Assembly: GCA_004297725.1 (NCBI GenBank)
Contig: SCUS01000071.1
Location: 310,001-374,000, forward strand
Length of the DNA stretch: 64,000 nt
Source of the DNA: Myxococcaceae bacterium
Lineage (GTDB): Bacteria; Myxococcota_A; Polyangia; Polyangiales; Ga0077539
Direction of reading: 5' to 3'
Shown here: in pieces, positions 7,993 through 17,291 of the stretch
How positions within the stretch are numbered: the first letter of the stretch is position 1
How the letters are laid out: every line of letters starts with the position of its first letter
The notes under the pieces: model-generated
Told to the model about the DNA's origin: nothing
The model's input: only the letters and a program-made list of their open reading frames with translations
The model's database searches: none
Program-made: the position numbers and the translations under genes

Positions 7993-9347
7993 GGGACGAA
8001 GGCGACGCCGTAGGGCGGCCGCGCGCCGGTGCTGAGCGTCATCGTCGTGAGGGCCGTCCCGTCGGGGCGAAACACCCGCACCCCAGAGCTCCCCGGGGTG
8101 CGGTCGAGCACCCAGACGTTGCCGCTCGGGTCACGCGCGATGCCCGCGAGGCTGCCCGCGGTGACGATGGTCGAGCCGACGGTTCCGGTCGCCAGGTTGA
8201 ACTCCACCACGCGGTTGTCCGCGGCGCCGGCGTCGCCCATGGCGAGCCGCGACACGATCGCCCAGCCGCGCGACTCGTCGAGCATCACGATGCCGCCGAG
8301 GTCGCCGCCGAGCGCGGTCTCGGACACGCTCATCCCCTGCACGCGCCGGGTCGCCGGGTCGACGCGCTCGATGCGCCCGTCGAGCGACTGCGGCGGAGAG
8401 AAGGCCACCACGCCGGCCTCGGCGACCACGATGGACGCGCCGCTCGGGGTGGTCACCATCGACACCGGGTTGCGACCGGTGAGCTGCACCGGCTGCACGC
8501 CGGTGGCCGCCGGGTCGACGTCGACCAGCGAGAGGTCGGAGGCGTTGATCACCGCCAGCGTGCCGTTGGTCACCGGCACGTAGCTGTTGAGGTTCTGGAG
8601 CGAGACGAAGATCGAGCCGCCCACGCGGACGATGTTCGAGGCCTCGAGCGAGCCGTCCATGTCGGCGGAGGCGCGGAGCGGCGTGAGGTCGACGCTGCCG
8701 GTGACGCCCGCGGCGCCGCTGCGGGAGGGGTCGATGACGCCGAGCCGGGGGAGGGCGTACTGCACCACCACCGCGCGCGTCGGGGAGAGCGTGAGCACGT
8801 CGTAGGGGTTGACCGAGTAGGGCATCGGGGCGCCCGCGTCGGAGGCGCCCATCATGCGCAGCGGGATGCTGCGCGCGATGGAGGGCAGGTTGCCCGGGTC
8901 GAGCACCGCGATGGCGTCGTTGCTGCGGAGCAGGTTGTAGACGATGCAGCCGCTCTCGACCGGGACGTGATCCTGGTCGGGAGACATCGCTCCGCTGACG
9001 GTGATCGAGGGCGTCGGAGCGATGGGCCCGAGGCCGTAGCCGCCGTTCATGAAGTCGGTGGTGGTGACCAGCGCGCGGGTGATGGAGCAGGCGGCGCCGC
9101 CGTCGCTCGCGTCCGTCGAGGGGCGGTCGGAGGCGACGTCGGCGGCGGAGGCGTCGACGACGTCGAGCGCGACCGGGACGTCGGCAGCGCCCGAGTCGGC
9201 AGCGCCCGAGTCGGCAGCGCCCGAGTCGGTGCCGACGTCGAGGACGCCGACGTCCGCGGTGGACGCGTCGGCGGGCGCCGGATCGTCGGAGCAGCCGACC
9301 GTGAGCGCGAACAGGGAACCGATGGAACCAATGAGGATACGACGCAT
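7989..9347 (-). CDS. beta-propeller lipoprotein under cobalamin riboswitch control
   Basis: This 452-residue lipoprotein has lipobox LTVGC (Cys19), then an Asp/Ala-rich tether with three DSGAA units, and then repeated propeller blades such as NDAIAVLDPGN, PRLGVIDPS, GTLAVINASDLSLV, GRIERVDPATRRV, NRVVEFNLATG and GVRVFRPDG. The layout is that of a YncE/DUF5074-like seven-bladed propeller. In Bacteroides the lipoprotein BtuG, of this general fold, captures cobalamin at the cell surface. Here the gene is the first after a minus-strand cobalamin riboswitch, with a GGGAGG ribosome-binding site that an adjacent hairpin could mask. The ligand is inferred from this control. Confidence 0.85.
   Translation of the reverse strand: MRRILIGSIGSLFALTVGCSDDPAPADASTADVGVLDVGTDSGAADSGAADSGAADVPVALDVVDASAADVASDRPSTDASDGGAACSITRALVTTTDFMNGGYGLGPIAPTPSITVSGAMSPDQDHVPVESGCIVYNLLRSNDAIAVLDPGNLPSIARSIPLRMMGASDAGAPMPYSVNPYDVLTLSPTRAVVVQYALPRLGVIDPSRSGAAGVTGSVDLTPLRASADMDGSLEASNIVRVGGSIFVSLQNLNSYVPVTNGTLAVINASDLSLVDVDPAATGVQPVQLTGRNPVSMVTTPSGASIVVAEAGVVAFSPPQSLDGRIERVDPATRRVQGMSVSETALGGDLGGIVMLDESRGWAIVSRLAMGDAGAADNRVVEFNLATGTVGSTIVTAGSLAGIARDPSGNVWVLDRTPGSSGVRVFRPDGTALTTMTLSTGARPPYGVAFVP
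9181..9225 (-). repeat. 15-bp tandem repeat encoding DSGAA
   Basis: Three exact copies of tcggcagcgcccgag encode three DSGAA units in the tether of the propeller lipoprotein. Copy-number change would keep the reading frame and alter tether length. Confidence 0.85.
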
Positions 9348-9358
9348 GAACAGACCTC

Positions 9359-9376
9359 CCGCGCGCACCCGCGCGG
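9359..9376 (-). promoter_or_regulatory. hairpin beside the ribosome-binding site (riboswitch expression platform)
   Basis: On the minus strand CCGCGCG and CGCGCGG form a perfect 7-bp stem with a 4-base loop, directly adjoining GAGG of the GGGAGG Shine-Dalgarno sequence. It could sequester the ribosome-binding site, which fits translational control by the upstream cobalamin aptamer. Function is inferred from position. Confidence 0.5.
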
Positions 9377-9486
9377 ACCGTTGGGGATGGTCGCGCACGG
9401 CCGTGGAGGGCAGAGGAGGGGCTTCGGATGCCGGTCGTAGGTCAGGCACCCGACGCACAACCCACACCCCGTGGCAGCGCGCGATG

Positions 9487-9638
9487 CGATGACAGCCGGT
9501 CTCCTGGCTCCCGGATCATCCTTCGACGGCGCCTTCCCCAGCGCTTCGCGCCACGTGGCAATTGCCGTCGTCGTTCCCGGTTACAGTGGCGGGGGCCGCG
9601 CCGGTTTTCCACCGGACTTCCCAAGCGCTGTCATCGCG
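9487..9638 (-). ncRNA. cobalamin (B12) riboswitch
   Basis: Read on the minus strand this is a class I cobalamin aptamer. The B12 box AGCCAGGAGACCGGC lies at 9495-9509. The conserved GCCACTG lies at 9584-9590, and upstream of it is GGGAAGTCCGGTGG with AAAACCGGCGC. GGGGAAGGCGCCG (around 9527-9540) forms the downstream core. The closing P1 stem is perfect: GATGACAGC at the 5' end pairs with GCTGTCATC at the 3' end. The first start codon downstream is the propeller lipoprotein at 9347. Between the aptamer and the divergent gene at 9842 (9639-9812) I see no gene, only a likely promoter region. Confidence 0.93.
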
Positions 9639-9812
9639 ACGTCAGATGTCAAACAGCTCGAAAGGCGCGAAGGCCGATGAGCGAGGCGGCTTCTACGCGA
9701 GCGGCTCGTCCGTGGTCAAGCTCCGCGGCCGTCCCCCCTTCAGGGCTCCGAGTGGCTCGTCGTGGCACAGCCTCTCCCCTCCACGATCGCGCTATTTCTG
9801 CGGCGCGGCCTC

Positions 9813-9828
9813 TGGCACTCTCCCTGCT
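9813..9828 (+). promoter_or_regulatory. candidate sigma-54 promoter
   Basis: TGGCACtctcccTGCT has the GG-N10-GC spacing and most of the -24/-12 consensus. It lies about 14 bases ahead of the lipoprotein ATG at 9842, which would give a very short leader. This is one match by eye only. Confidence 0.3.
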
Positions 9829-9841
9829 CAGGATGGCATCC

Positions 9842-10432
9842 ATGAAACGACGAACCTCTCTCAGGGCGCCCTTCGTCCTGACCCTCACCGCGACGACGGC
9901 CCTGGGATGCGGCGCGAGCGTGACCCTGCCGCCCGCCCCTCAGGGTGACGCCTCGGTAGACGCCGACTCGGGCCCCTCGAACGACCGCGAGACCCCGGTC
10001 GACCGGCCCGTGGTGATCGAGACGGACGTGCGCCGGGCCTGTCCCCCGACGCTCCCGGCCGCGGGGGCCCCGTGCACCCCCGGGGTCGATCCCGAGAGCT
10101 GCCACGACTCCTCGGCCCCCGTGAACGGCTGCCCTCCCGGCACCGGGGTGACCATGCTCTGCGACCCCGGCACGCAGCGCTGGCGACAGCTCCCGTCCAC
10201 CTGCAACCCGCCCCCGCCGCCGCAGTGTCCGACGACCAGGCCGAGCGGCGGATCGCCCTGTCCTCCAGGCTCCTACGGCCCGACGCCGCTCCGGTGCATG
10301 TACGACCTCTGCGGCACCAGCTACTCCACCCAGGCGACCTGCGACGGTCCGACGGCGCAGTGGTCGGTGCAGCAGGCGTCGTGCAACCCGCCTGCGCCGG
10401 TCGACGCGGGCCTACCGCCCTCCGACGTCTGA
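9842..10432 (+). CDS. Cys/Pro-rich lipoprotein
   Basis: This 196-residue lipoprotein has signal peptide MKRRTSLRAPFVLTLTAT and lipobox ALGC (Cys23), then an acidic tether. It has two related Cys-containing modules (PAAGAPCTPG and PSGGSPCPPGSYG), each followed by a CD or CN pair and ending in CNPP. Such modules occur in secreted myxobacterial proteins of unknown function. An in-frame ATG lies at 9833; the second is preferred because the candidate sigma-54 site would place the transcript start near 9839. It diverges from the riboswitch operon but shares no evident control with it. Confidence 0.7.
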   Translation: MKRRTSLRAPFVLTLTATTALGCGASVTLPPAPQGDASVDADSGPSNDRETPVDRPVVIETDVRRACPPTLPAAGAPCTPGVDPESCHDSSAPVNGCPPGTGVTMLCDPGTQRWRQLPSTCNPPPPPQCPTTRPSGGSPCPPGSYGPTPLRCMYDLCGTSYSTQATCDGPTAQWSVQQASCNPPAPVDAGLPPSDV

Positions 10433-10439
10433 TCGCTGT

Positions 10440-12236
<1,797 letters not shown>

Positions 12237-12249
12237 GGTGGGGCCCGCA

Positions 12250-14409
12250 TCATCGCCCGTCGCGGATGGCGCGCAACCAGGCATCGAGCGCCGCCTGGGT
12301 CTGCCCCGACTCCGCCAGCCGCCTCGCCCGCGCGGCCGCCTGCGCCGCGGTCTCTCGCGGGGGAGGGGTCGGCGTCGCGGCGTCCGCGGGGTGGGGCTCG
12401 AAGGCGCTCTTCACGTAGCGGGTCACCCCGGCGCTCTCGGGGCGGAAGGCCAGCGCCGAGGGCAGGAGCATGAGCAGGGTGATCGCGAGGCCCCCGAGGC
12501 CGTGCGCCAGCATCACCAGCGGCCGACGGCGGTCGCCCCGCAGCACGACCAGCGCGATGAGCGCGGCGGCGGCGAAGAAGGGGGCCATCGAGCGCAGCCC
12601 GCGGCTGCCGAGCAGCAGCCCCGCGTTGTGGGGCACGAATCCGTCCCGGATGAGGGGGAGGATCATCTCGAAGAAGGGCGAGGTGTACTCCGTGGGCACG
12701 TGCGGAAACCACGCGGACGCGGTGCCCGTGAGGAGCATCGCCGCGACGGTGGTGCCGCCCGCGAAGGCCGTCACCGCGGTGCGAAGGGCGGTGTTGCCGT
12801 CGCGCTTCGCGGAGATGAGCAGCGACTCGGCGCCGGTGAGCGCGAGCAGGCCGAGGGCGGGGACGATGGTCACGAGGTAGCGCGGGCCGACCTGCCAGCC
12901 GCCGCGCCAGTTGTTCATCATGCCGATGAGGTGGGTCATGCCGATGAGGGCGAGGGCGATGGTGGCGCCCATGGCCCGCTCGGTCTTCGGGGGCCTCGGG
13001 CAGCGGGCCATGGCGAGGGCGATGAGGGACACCGAGAGCGCCGCGACCCAGGGGCCCAGTCGGGCGTGGAGCTCGGGCAGCGCGTGGTCCTTGAGCGCGA
13101 GCAGGAGCTTCGCCGAGGCGTAGAGCGAGGCGGCGGTGAAGGCCGCGGAGAGCACGTTGCGGCGGGAGAGCCCGCGGCGGTCGTCGGGCAGATCGGGGGC
13201 GAGGGTGGCGCCGAGTCCGACGAGGGAGAGCAGCAGGATGGGCGTGCCCGGGAAGAGCCCGAAGGCCGGGTCGAGCCACATCCGGAGGGCGGCCTCCCAG
13301 GAGAACTGCGTCGCGCCGAAGAAGCCCTGGTTGGTCTCCTCGCGGAAGGTGGGGTTCTCGAGGAAGCTGTACCCGGGCTTGAAGGCGCTGCCGAAGCAGC
13401 GGTGGTGATAGAAGAGCACCAGCGCCGTGGGGATGGAGCCGCCGAGGCCCGCGCCCAGGAGGCGGACGACTCCGCGGGGGGAGAGGGTGACGGCGTAGGC
13501 GAGCAGGGCGACGGCGCCGGCGGCGAGGGCGGGCTTCGGGTGGTGCTTGAGCGCGAGCCCGGCGGCGAGGCCGAGGGCGACGAGGGTCACCACCAGCGCG
13601 GCGCGGCGGCGCTCTGCGGCGACGGCGGCGATCCAGAGGGCGACCGCGGCGGAGGCGAGGGCGGCGGGGTACTCGAAGAGCGTCGCCCCCGCCCCGAAGA
13701 GCCCCGCGAGGAACATCCATCCGAAGCGCGCGGCGGGCGAGCGTCCCTCGGCGACGTCGTCGGCGTCGCGCTCCCTCACGGTGGCGAGGGCCATCAGGGC
13801 GGCGCCGAAGCAGAAGGCGTTCTGCGCGTGGCTGACGAAGACGAGCGAGTAGGCGAAGAGCGACGAGCCCGCCATGGTGCTGAAGAACACCGCCTCGCGC
13901 ACGGTGGCGGAGGTGGTGCGCGCGGCGAGGAAGCGGTGCCAGAACCAGCCGAAGAGCAGCCCCGGGAGCACGGTGGTGAAGAGCCGCAGCACGTACATCA
14001 CCCGGGTGCGGTCGATGGGCTGCCGGGGCGGCGGCGTGGGGCGGCGGCCCGGGGCGACCGCGGGCGGCGCCGTGACCGCGACGACGTGCGAGTCCTGGTG
14101 CGTGAGCCGGGTGAGCGCCCAGTAGAAGGGCACGCCCAGGTAGCTGGTGCCGGGGGCCTTGGAGCTGTAGAGGCGCCCATTGCGGATGGCCTTGTCGTTG
14201 ACGTAGCCCCAGGCGCCCTCGATGCGGTTGATGGCGAAGGTGTGGTCGTCGACGATCGCCACGGTCATGTAGACCCGGACGTTCTCGTTGGGGTTTCGCA
14301 CCACGTCGTGGAAGGGAAACACCCAGAGGTAGAGCACCGCGAGCAGCAGCACCGACAGCGCCGTGCGGGCGTAGGAAAGCGTCGGTGCTCGGGGTCCCGG
14401 ATCGTTCAC
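12250..14409 (-). CDS. multi-TM GT-C-like membrane protein
   Basis: About 720 residues with a dozen or more hydrophobic segments. The first large loop, with VAIVDDHTFAINRIEGAWG then GRLYSSKAPGTSYLGVPFY, resembles membrane glycosyltransferases of the GT-C class that use polyprenyl-phosphate sugars; its Asp pair would be the catalytic site. The last about 40 residues are soluble, rich in Ala and Arg. Start choice is uncertain: GTG 14409 or TTG 14418, with GCAGG upstream. The kinase gene follows closely. Substrate unknown. Confidence 0.75.
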   Translation of the reverse strand: MNDPGPRAPTLSYARTALSVLLLAVLYLWVFPFHDVVRNPNENVRVYMTVAIVDDHTFAINRIEGAWGYVNDKAIRNGRLYSSKAPGTSYLGVPFYWALTRLTHQDSHVVAVTAPPAVAPGRRPTPPPRQPIDRTRVMYVLRLFTTVLPGLLFGWFWHRFLAARTTSATVREAVFFSTMAGSSLFAYSLVFVSHAQNAFCFGAALMALATVRERDADDVAEGRSPAARFGWMFLAGLFGAGATLFEYPAALASAAVALWIAAVAAERRRAALVVTLVALGLAAGLALKHHPKPALAAGAVALLAYAVTLSPRGVVRLLGAGLGGSIPTALVLFYHHRCFGSAFKPGYSFLENPTFREETNQGFFGATQFSWEAALRMWLDPAFGLFPGTPILLLSLVGLGATLAPDLPDDRRGLSRRNVLSAAFTAASLYASAKLLLALKDHALPELHARLGPWVAALSVSLIALAMARCPRPPKTERAMGATIALALIGMTHLIGMMNNWRGGWQVGPRYLVTIVPALGLLALTGAESLLISAKRDGNTALRTAVTAFAGGTTVAAMLLTGTASAWFPHVPTEYTSPFFEMILPLIRDGFVPHNAGLLLGSRGLRSMAPFFAAAALIALVVLRGDRRRPLVMLAHGLGGLAITLLMLLPSALAFRPESAGVTRYVKSAFEPHPADAATPTPPPRETAAQAAARARRLAESGQTQAALDAWLRAIRDGR

Positions 14410-14527
14410 CGGGCGCAACCTGCAACGGGCGCGGAGCGGCCGTCAATGCGCGGCGGGCGCGAGCGGTGTCGTGTCGCTTGCGCTGGGGGCCGGTGCTACG
14501 GTCCGGGACGGATGGTGAGGTGAAGGC

Positions 14528-15415
14528 ATGGTCATGAACTTCGATTTCGGCGCCTACGTCGAGCGTCGCAAGACTGGGGTCGCGGGTGTTCGGGGCGAGG
14601 GGTATGCCTTCGAGGGCGACCTCAAGGTGCTGCGCGCGATGCGCCGCATGCCGGCGGTGGAGATCGCGGTCGCGCAGACGGTGAAGCTCACCAAGTCGCT
14701 GCTCTCGACCAACCTCCTTGGCACCGCGGTGAAGGTCGGTCCACGGCAGTTTCCGCGCATCCAGCGCATCGTCGAGGAGTGCGCGACCACCCTCGGCATC
14801 CCGACGCCGCAGGTCTACATCGTGCCCAACATCGCGTCGGTGAACGCGATGACCTTCGGCACCGACGACGACGCGGTGATCATCGTGCACGCGGCGACCT
14901 TCGAGCACCTCAACGACGAGGAGCTGAAGTTCGTCATCGGCCACGAGTGCGGCCACATCCAGAACAACCACGTCGTCTACCTGACGACCCTCTACCGCCT
15001 CCAGCAGATCATGCAGGCCGCGGGGGGCGTGATCCTCGCGCCGCTGCTCCTGCCGGTGACCATCGCGCTGCAGAGCTGGTCGCGCGCGGCGGAGATCACC
15101 TGCGACCGCGCGGGGCTGCTCTGCTGCAAGGACGCTCGCGCCGCGACCAACTCCTTCGCCAAGCTGGCCATCGGCAGCCGCCGGCTCTTCAACGAGATGG
15201 ACATGGACGTCTACCTCGAGCAGCTCGGCGAGGGGCGAGACGGCGTCGGCCGCATGGGCGAGCTCCAGATGTCCCACCCCTACCTCACCAAGCGCATCGA
15301 GTCGTTGAGGCTCTTCGCCGCGAGCGCGCTCTACCGCGGCTCGCAGGGCCTCGACGGGGGCCTCACCCGCGAAGAGCTCGAAGCCCGCACCACCGACCTC
15401 ATCAAGGTGATTTGA
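14528..15415 (+). CDS. M48-family zinc metalloprotease
   Basis: This 295-residue protein has the zinc motif HECGH at 139-143 and the third ligand in AAEITCDRAG (E189), both typical of M48 (HtpX/Ste24-like) peptidases. A hydrophobic segment between them (GGVILAPLLLPVTIAL) suggests membrane association. The conserved NAMTFG and VIIVHAATF strands precede the active site. A ribosome-binding site (GAGGTGAAGG) lies ahead of the ATG. The gene is followed after 26 bases by a dynamin-like GTPase, which suggests a shared role in membrane quality control or remodelling. Confidence 0.9.
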   Translation: MVMNFDFGAYVERRKTGVAGVRGEGYAFEGDLKVLRAMRRMPAVEIAVAQTVKLTKSLLSTNLLGTAVKVGPRQFPRIQRIVEECATTLGIPTPQVYIVPNIASVNAMTFGTDDDAVIIVHAATFEHLNDEELKFVIGHECGHIQNNHVVYLTTLYRLQQIMQAAGGVILAPLLLPVTIALQSWSRAAEITCDRAGLLCCKDARAATNSFAKLAIGSRRLFNEMDMDVYLEQLGEGRDGVGRMGELQMSHPYLTKRIESLRLFAASALYRGSQGLDGGLTREELEARTTDLIKVI

Positions 15416-15441
15416 AGCCCCGACGCGACGGAGAGACATCG

Positions 15442-17268
15442 ATGACCCTGCGCAACGTGAACGAGATCAAGAACGAGGTGGCCGCCGCGCTGAAGGAGCT
15501 CGCGGCCCTGGCGGGCGAGTCGGGGGCGGCGTCGCTCCACGAGCGCATCCTGGTCGACCGCCTGCCGCGCCTCGAAGAGGAGCGCGCGGTGCTGGTGGTG
15601 CTGGGCGAGTTCAACCACGGCAAGACCACCTTCGTGAACGCGCTGCTCGGCGGGCCGGTGCTGCCGACGGGCATCACCCCGACGACGGCGATGATCCACG
15701 AGGTGCGCCACGGCGACGCCCCGCGCGCGGTGCTGGTGCGCCGCCCGGCGGACGCGGGGGCGACGTCCCGGCCGCTCACCGGGCCGCGCGAGGACGTGGC
15801 GTTCTCGCAGCTCAGCGACCTGGTGGCCGGCGGGCGAGCGAAGCCCGAAGACGTGCTGCGCGTGGAGATCGAGTACCCCGCCGAGCTGCTGCGCGACCGG
15901 GTGACGCTGGTCGACACCCCCGGAGTCAACGACCTCAACCACCAGCGCGCGGAGATCACCTACGGCTACGTGCCTCGCGCCGACGGCGTGGTGTTCCTGC
16001 TCGACGCGGGGCAGATCCTGAAGGAGAGCGAGCGGCGCTTCCTGCGCGACCGGCTGCTGGGGGCGGGGCGCGACCGCATCGTGTTCGCCATCAACAAGGC
16101 CGACCTGCTCAGCGCGAGCGAGCGCACCGAGGTGATGGAGTACGCCACGCGGCAGCTCTCCTCGCTGGTGCCGGGCGCTCCGGTGATGTTCCTGTCGGCG
16201 ACCAGGGCGCTGGCGGGCGACCGCGCGGGCTCCGGGCTCGACGCGCTGCTGGCCAAGCTGTCCTCGCTGCTCGGCAACGACCGGCTGAAGATGCTGGTCG
16301 ACTACGCGGCCGACGAGGGCCTGCGGGTGAGCGAGATCCTCGGGCGGGGGCTCTCCGCGCGGCGGCGCGCGCTCACCATGACCAGCGAGGAGTTCGACCG
16401 GCGGCTGAAGGCGCTGGAGGGCGACGTCGAGCAGGCGCGCACCCTGGTCGACCAGCGGCGCAGCAAGATCGACGAGGAGATCGCGGCCATCAAGGCCGTG
16501 GCCCAGCGCGACCTCGAGGCCTTCACCAACGAGTTCGCGAGCGCCATCCGGCTGGAGGTGGAGAAGTCCTCCGCGGACGACATCCGGAAGTTCCTGCCGG
16601 GCTTCATGGAGGAGACCTGGCGCAAGTGGCTGGAGACCGAGGCGAAGACCCTGGGAGAGCGGCTCGAGGCGCTGGGTGAGCTCATCGTGGCGATCGTCAA
16701 CGAAGACGCCCGCGACGCGGCCCGCTCGCTCGACTCCTTCGCGGGCGACGCGCCGGGGCAGTTCGACGTGAAGGTCGACACGATGAAGTACGACGTCGGG
16801 GTGTTCGCCGTCGGGGCGCTCGGCGTCGGGGTGATGGTCGCGGTCAACCTCGCGGTCGGCGCCCTGGTGACCGCCGCGGCCCCCGCGCTGGCGATGCTCT
16901 TCAAGGGCTGGGTCGACAAGGAGACCAAGGAGCGCGCCCTCGAGGCCGCCCCGGCGGCGGTGCGGGCGAGCGCGGCGAAGATCGGCCCCGCGCTGCAGTC
17001 GACCGTCGAGGGCTTCGGCCAGAAGCTCACCGACTTCGTCACCGCCGCGAGCGAAGAACTCCGGAGGGCGGTGCTCGAGGTGCTGGTCGCCACGCGCAAG
17101 GCCCTCGACGAGGCCAAGGCGGGCGAGGCCCCGTCGACGGCCACGGTCGACGCCATGGTGCAGCGCCAGCGCGACCTCAAGGCCCGCCTCGAGCGCCTCC
17201 GGGCGCAGGTCTGGGAGCAGTCCGTCGACGACATCGCCGGCATCCCGATGGCCATCGGAAGCGCGTAG
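15442..17268 (+). CDS. bacterial dynamin-like GTPase
   Basis: This 608-residue protein has a full GTPase domain: P-loop GEFNHGKT at 55-62, an IT-PTT switch I, DTPG at 158-161 and NKAD at 218-221. A long helical stalk follows, then a paired hydrophobic hairpin near residues 450-490 (VGVFAVGALGVGVMVAVNLA and a second stretch), as in the membrane paddle of bacterial dynamin-like proteins, and a final coiled coil. Such proteins remodel or fuse membranes in response to stress. It is in an apparent operon with the M48 protease. Confidence 0.88.
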   Translation: MTLRNVNEIKNEVAAALKELAALAGESGAASLHERILVDRLPRLEEERAVLVVLGEFNHGKTTFVNALLGGPVLPTGITPTTAMIHEVRHGDAPRAVLVRRPADAGATSRPLTGPREDVAFSQLSDLVAGGRAKPEDVLRVEIEYPAELLRDRVTLVDTPGVNDLNHQRAEITYGYVPRADGVVFLLDAGQILKESERRFLRDRLLGAGRDRIVFAINKADLLSASERTEVMEYATRQLSSLVPGAPVMFLSATRALAGDRAGSGLDALLAKLSSLLGNDRLKMLVDYAADEGLRVSEILGRGLSARRRALTMTSEEFDRRLKALEGDVEQARTLVDQRRSKIDEEIAAIKAVAQRDLEAFTNEFASAIRLEVEKSSADDIRKFLPGFMEETWRKWLETEAKTLGERLEALGELIVAIVNEDARDAARSLDSFAGDAPGQFDVKVDTMKYDVGVFAVGALGVGVMVAVNLAVGALVTAAAPALAMLFKGWVDKETKERALEAAPAAVRASAAKIGPALQSTVEGFGQKLTDFVTAASEELRRAVLEVLVATRKALDEAKAGEAPSTATVDAMVQRQRDLKARLERLRAQVWEQSVDDIAGIPMAIGSA

Positions 17269-17291
17269 CCTCCCCGGCCACGAGCTCCCTC

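Noticed and set aside
9581-9590. TTAC at 9581 as part of the palindrome family
   Set aside because: It belongs to the conserved core of the cobalamin riboswitch.
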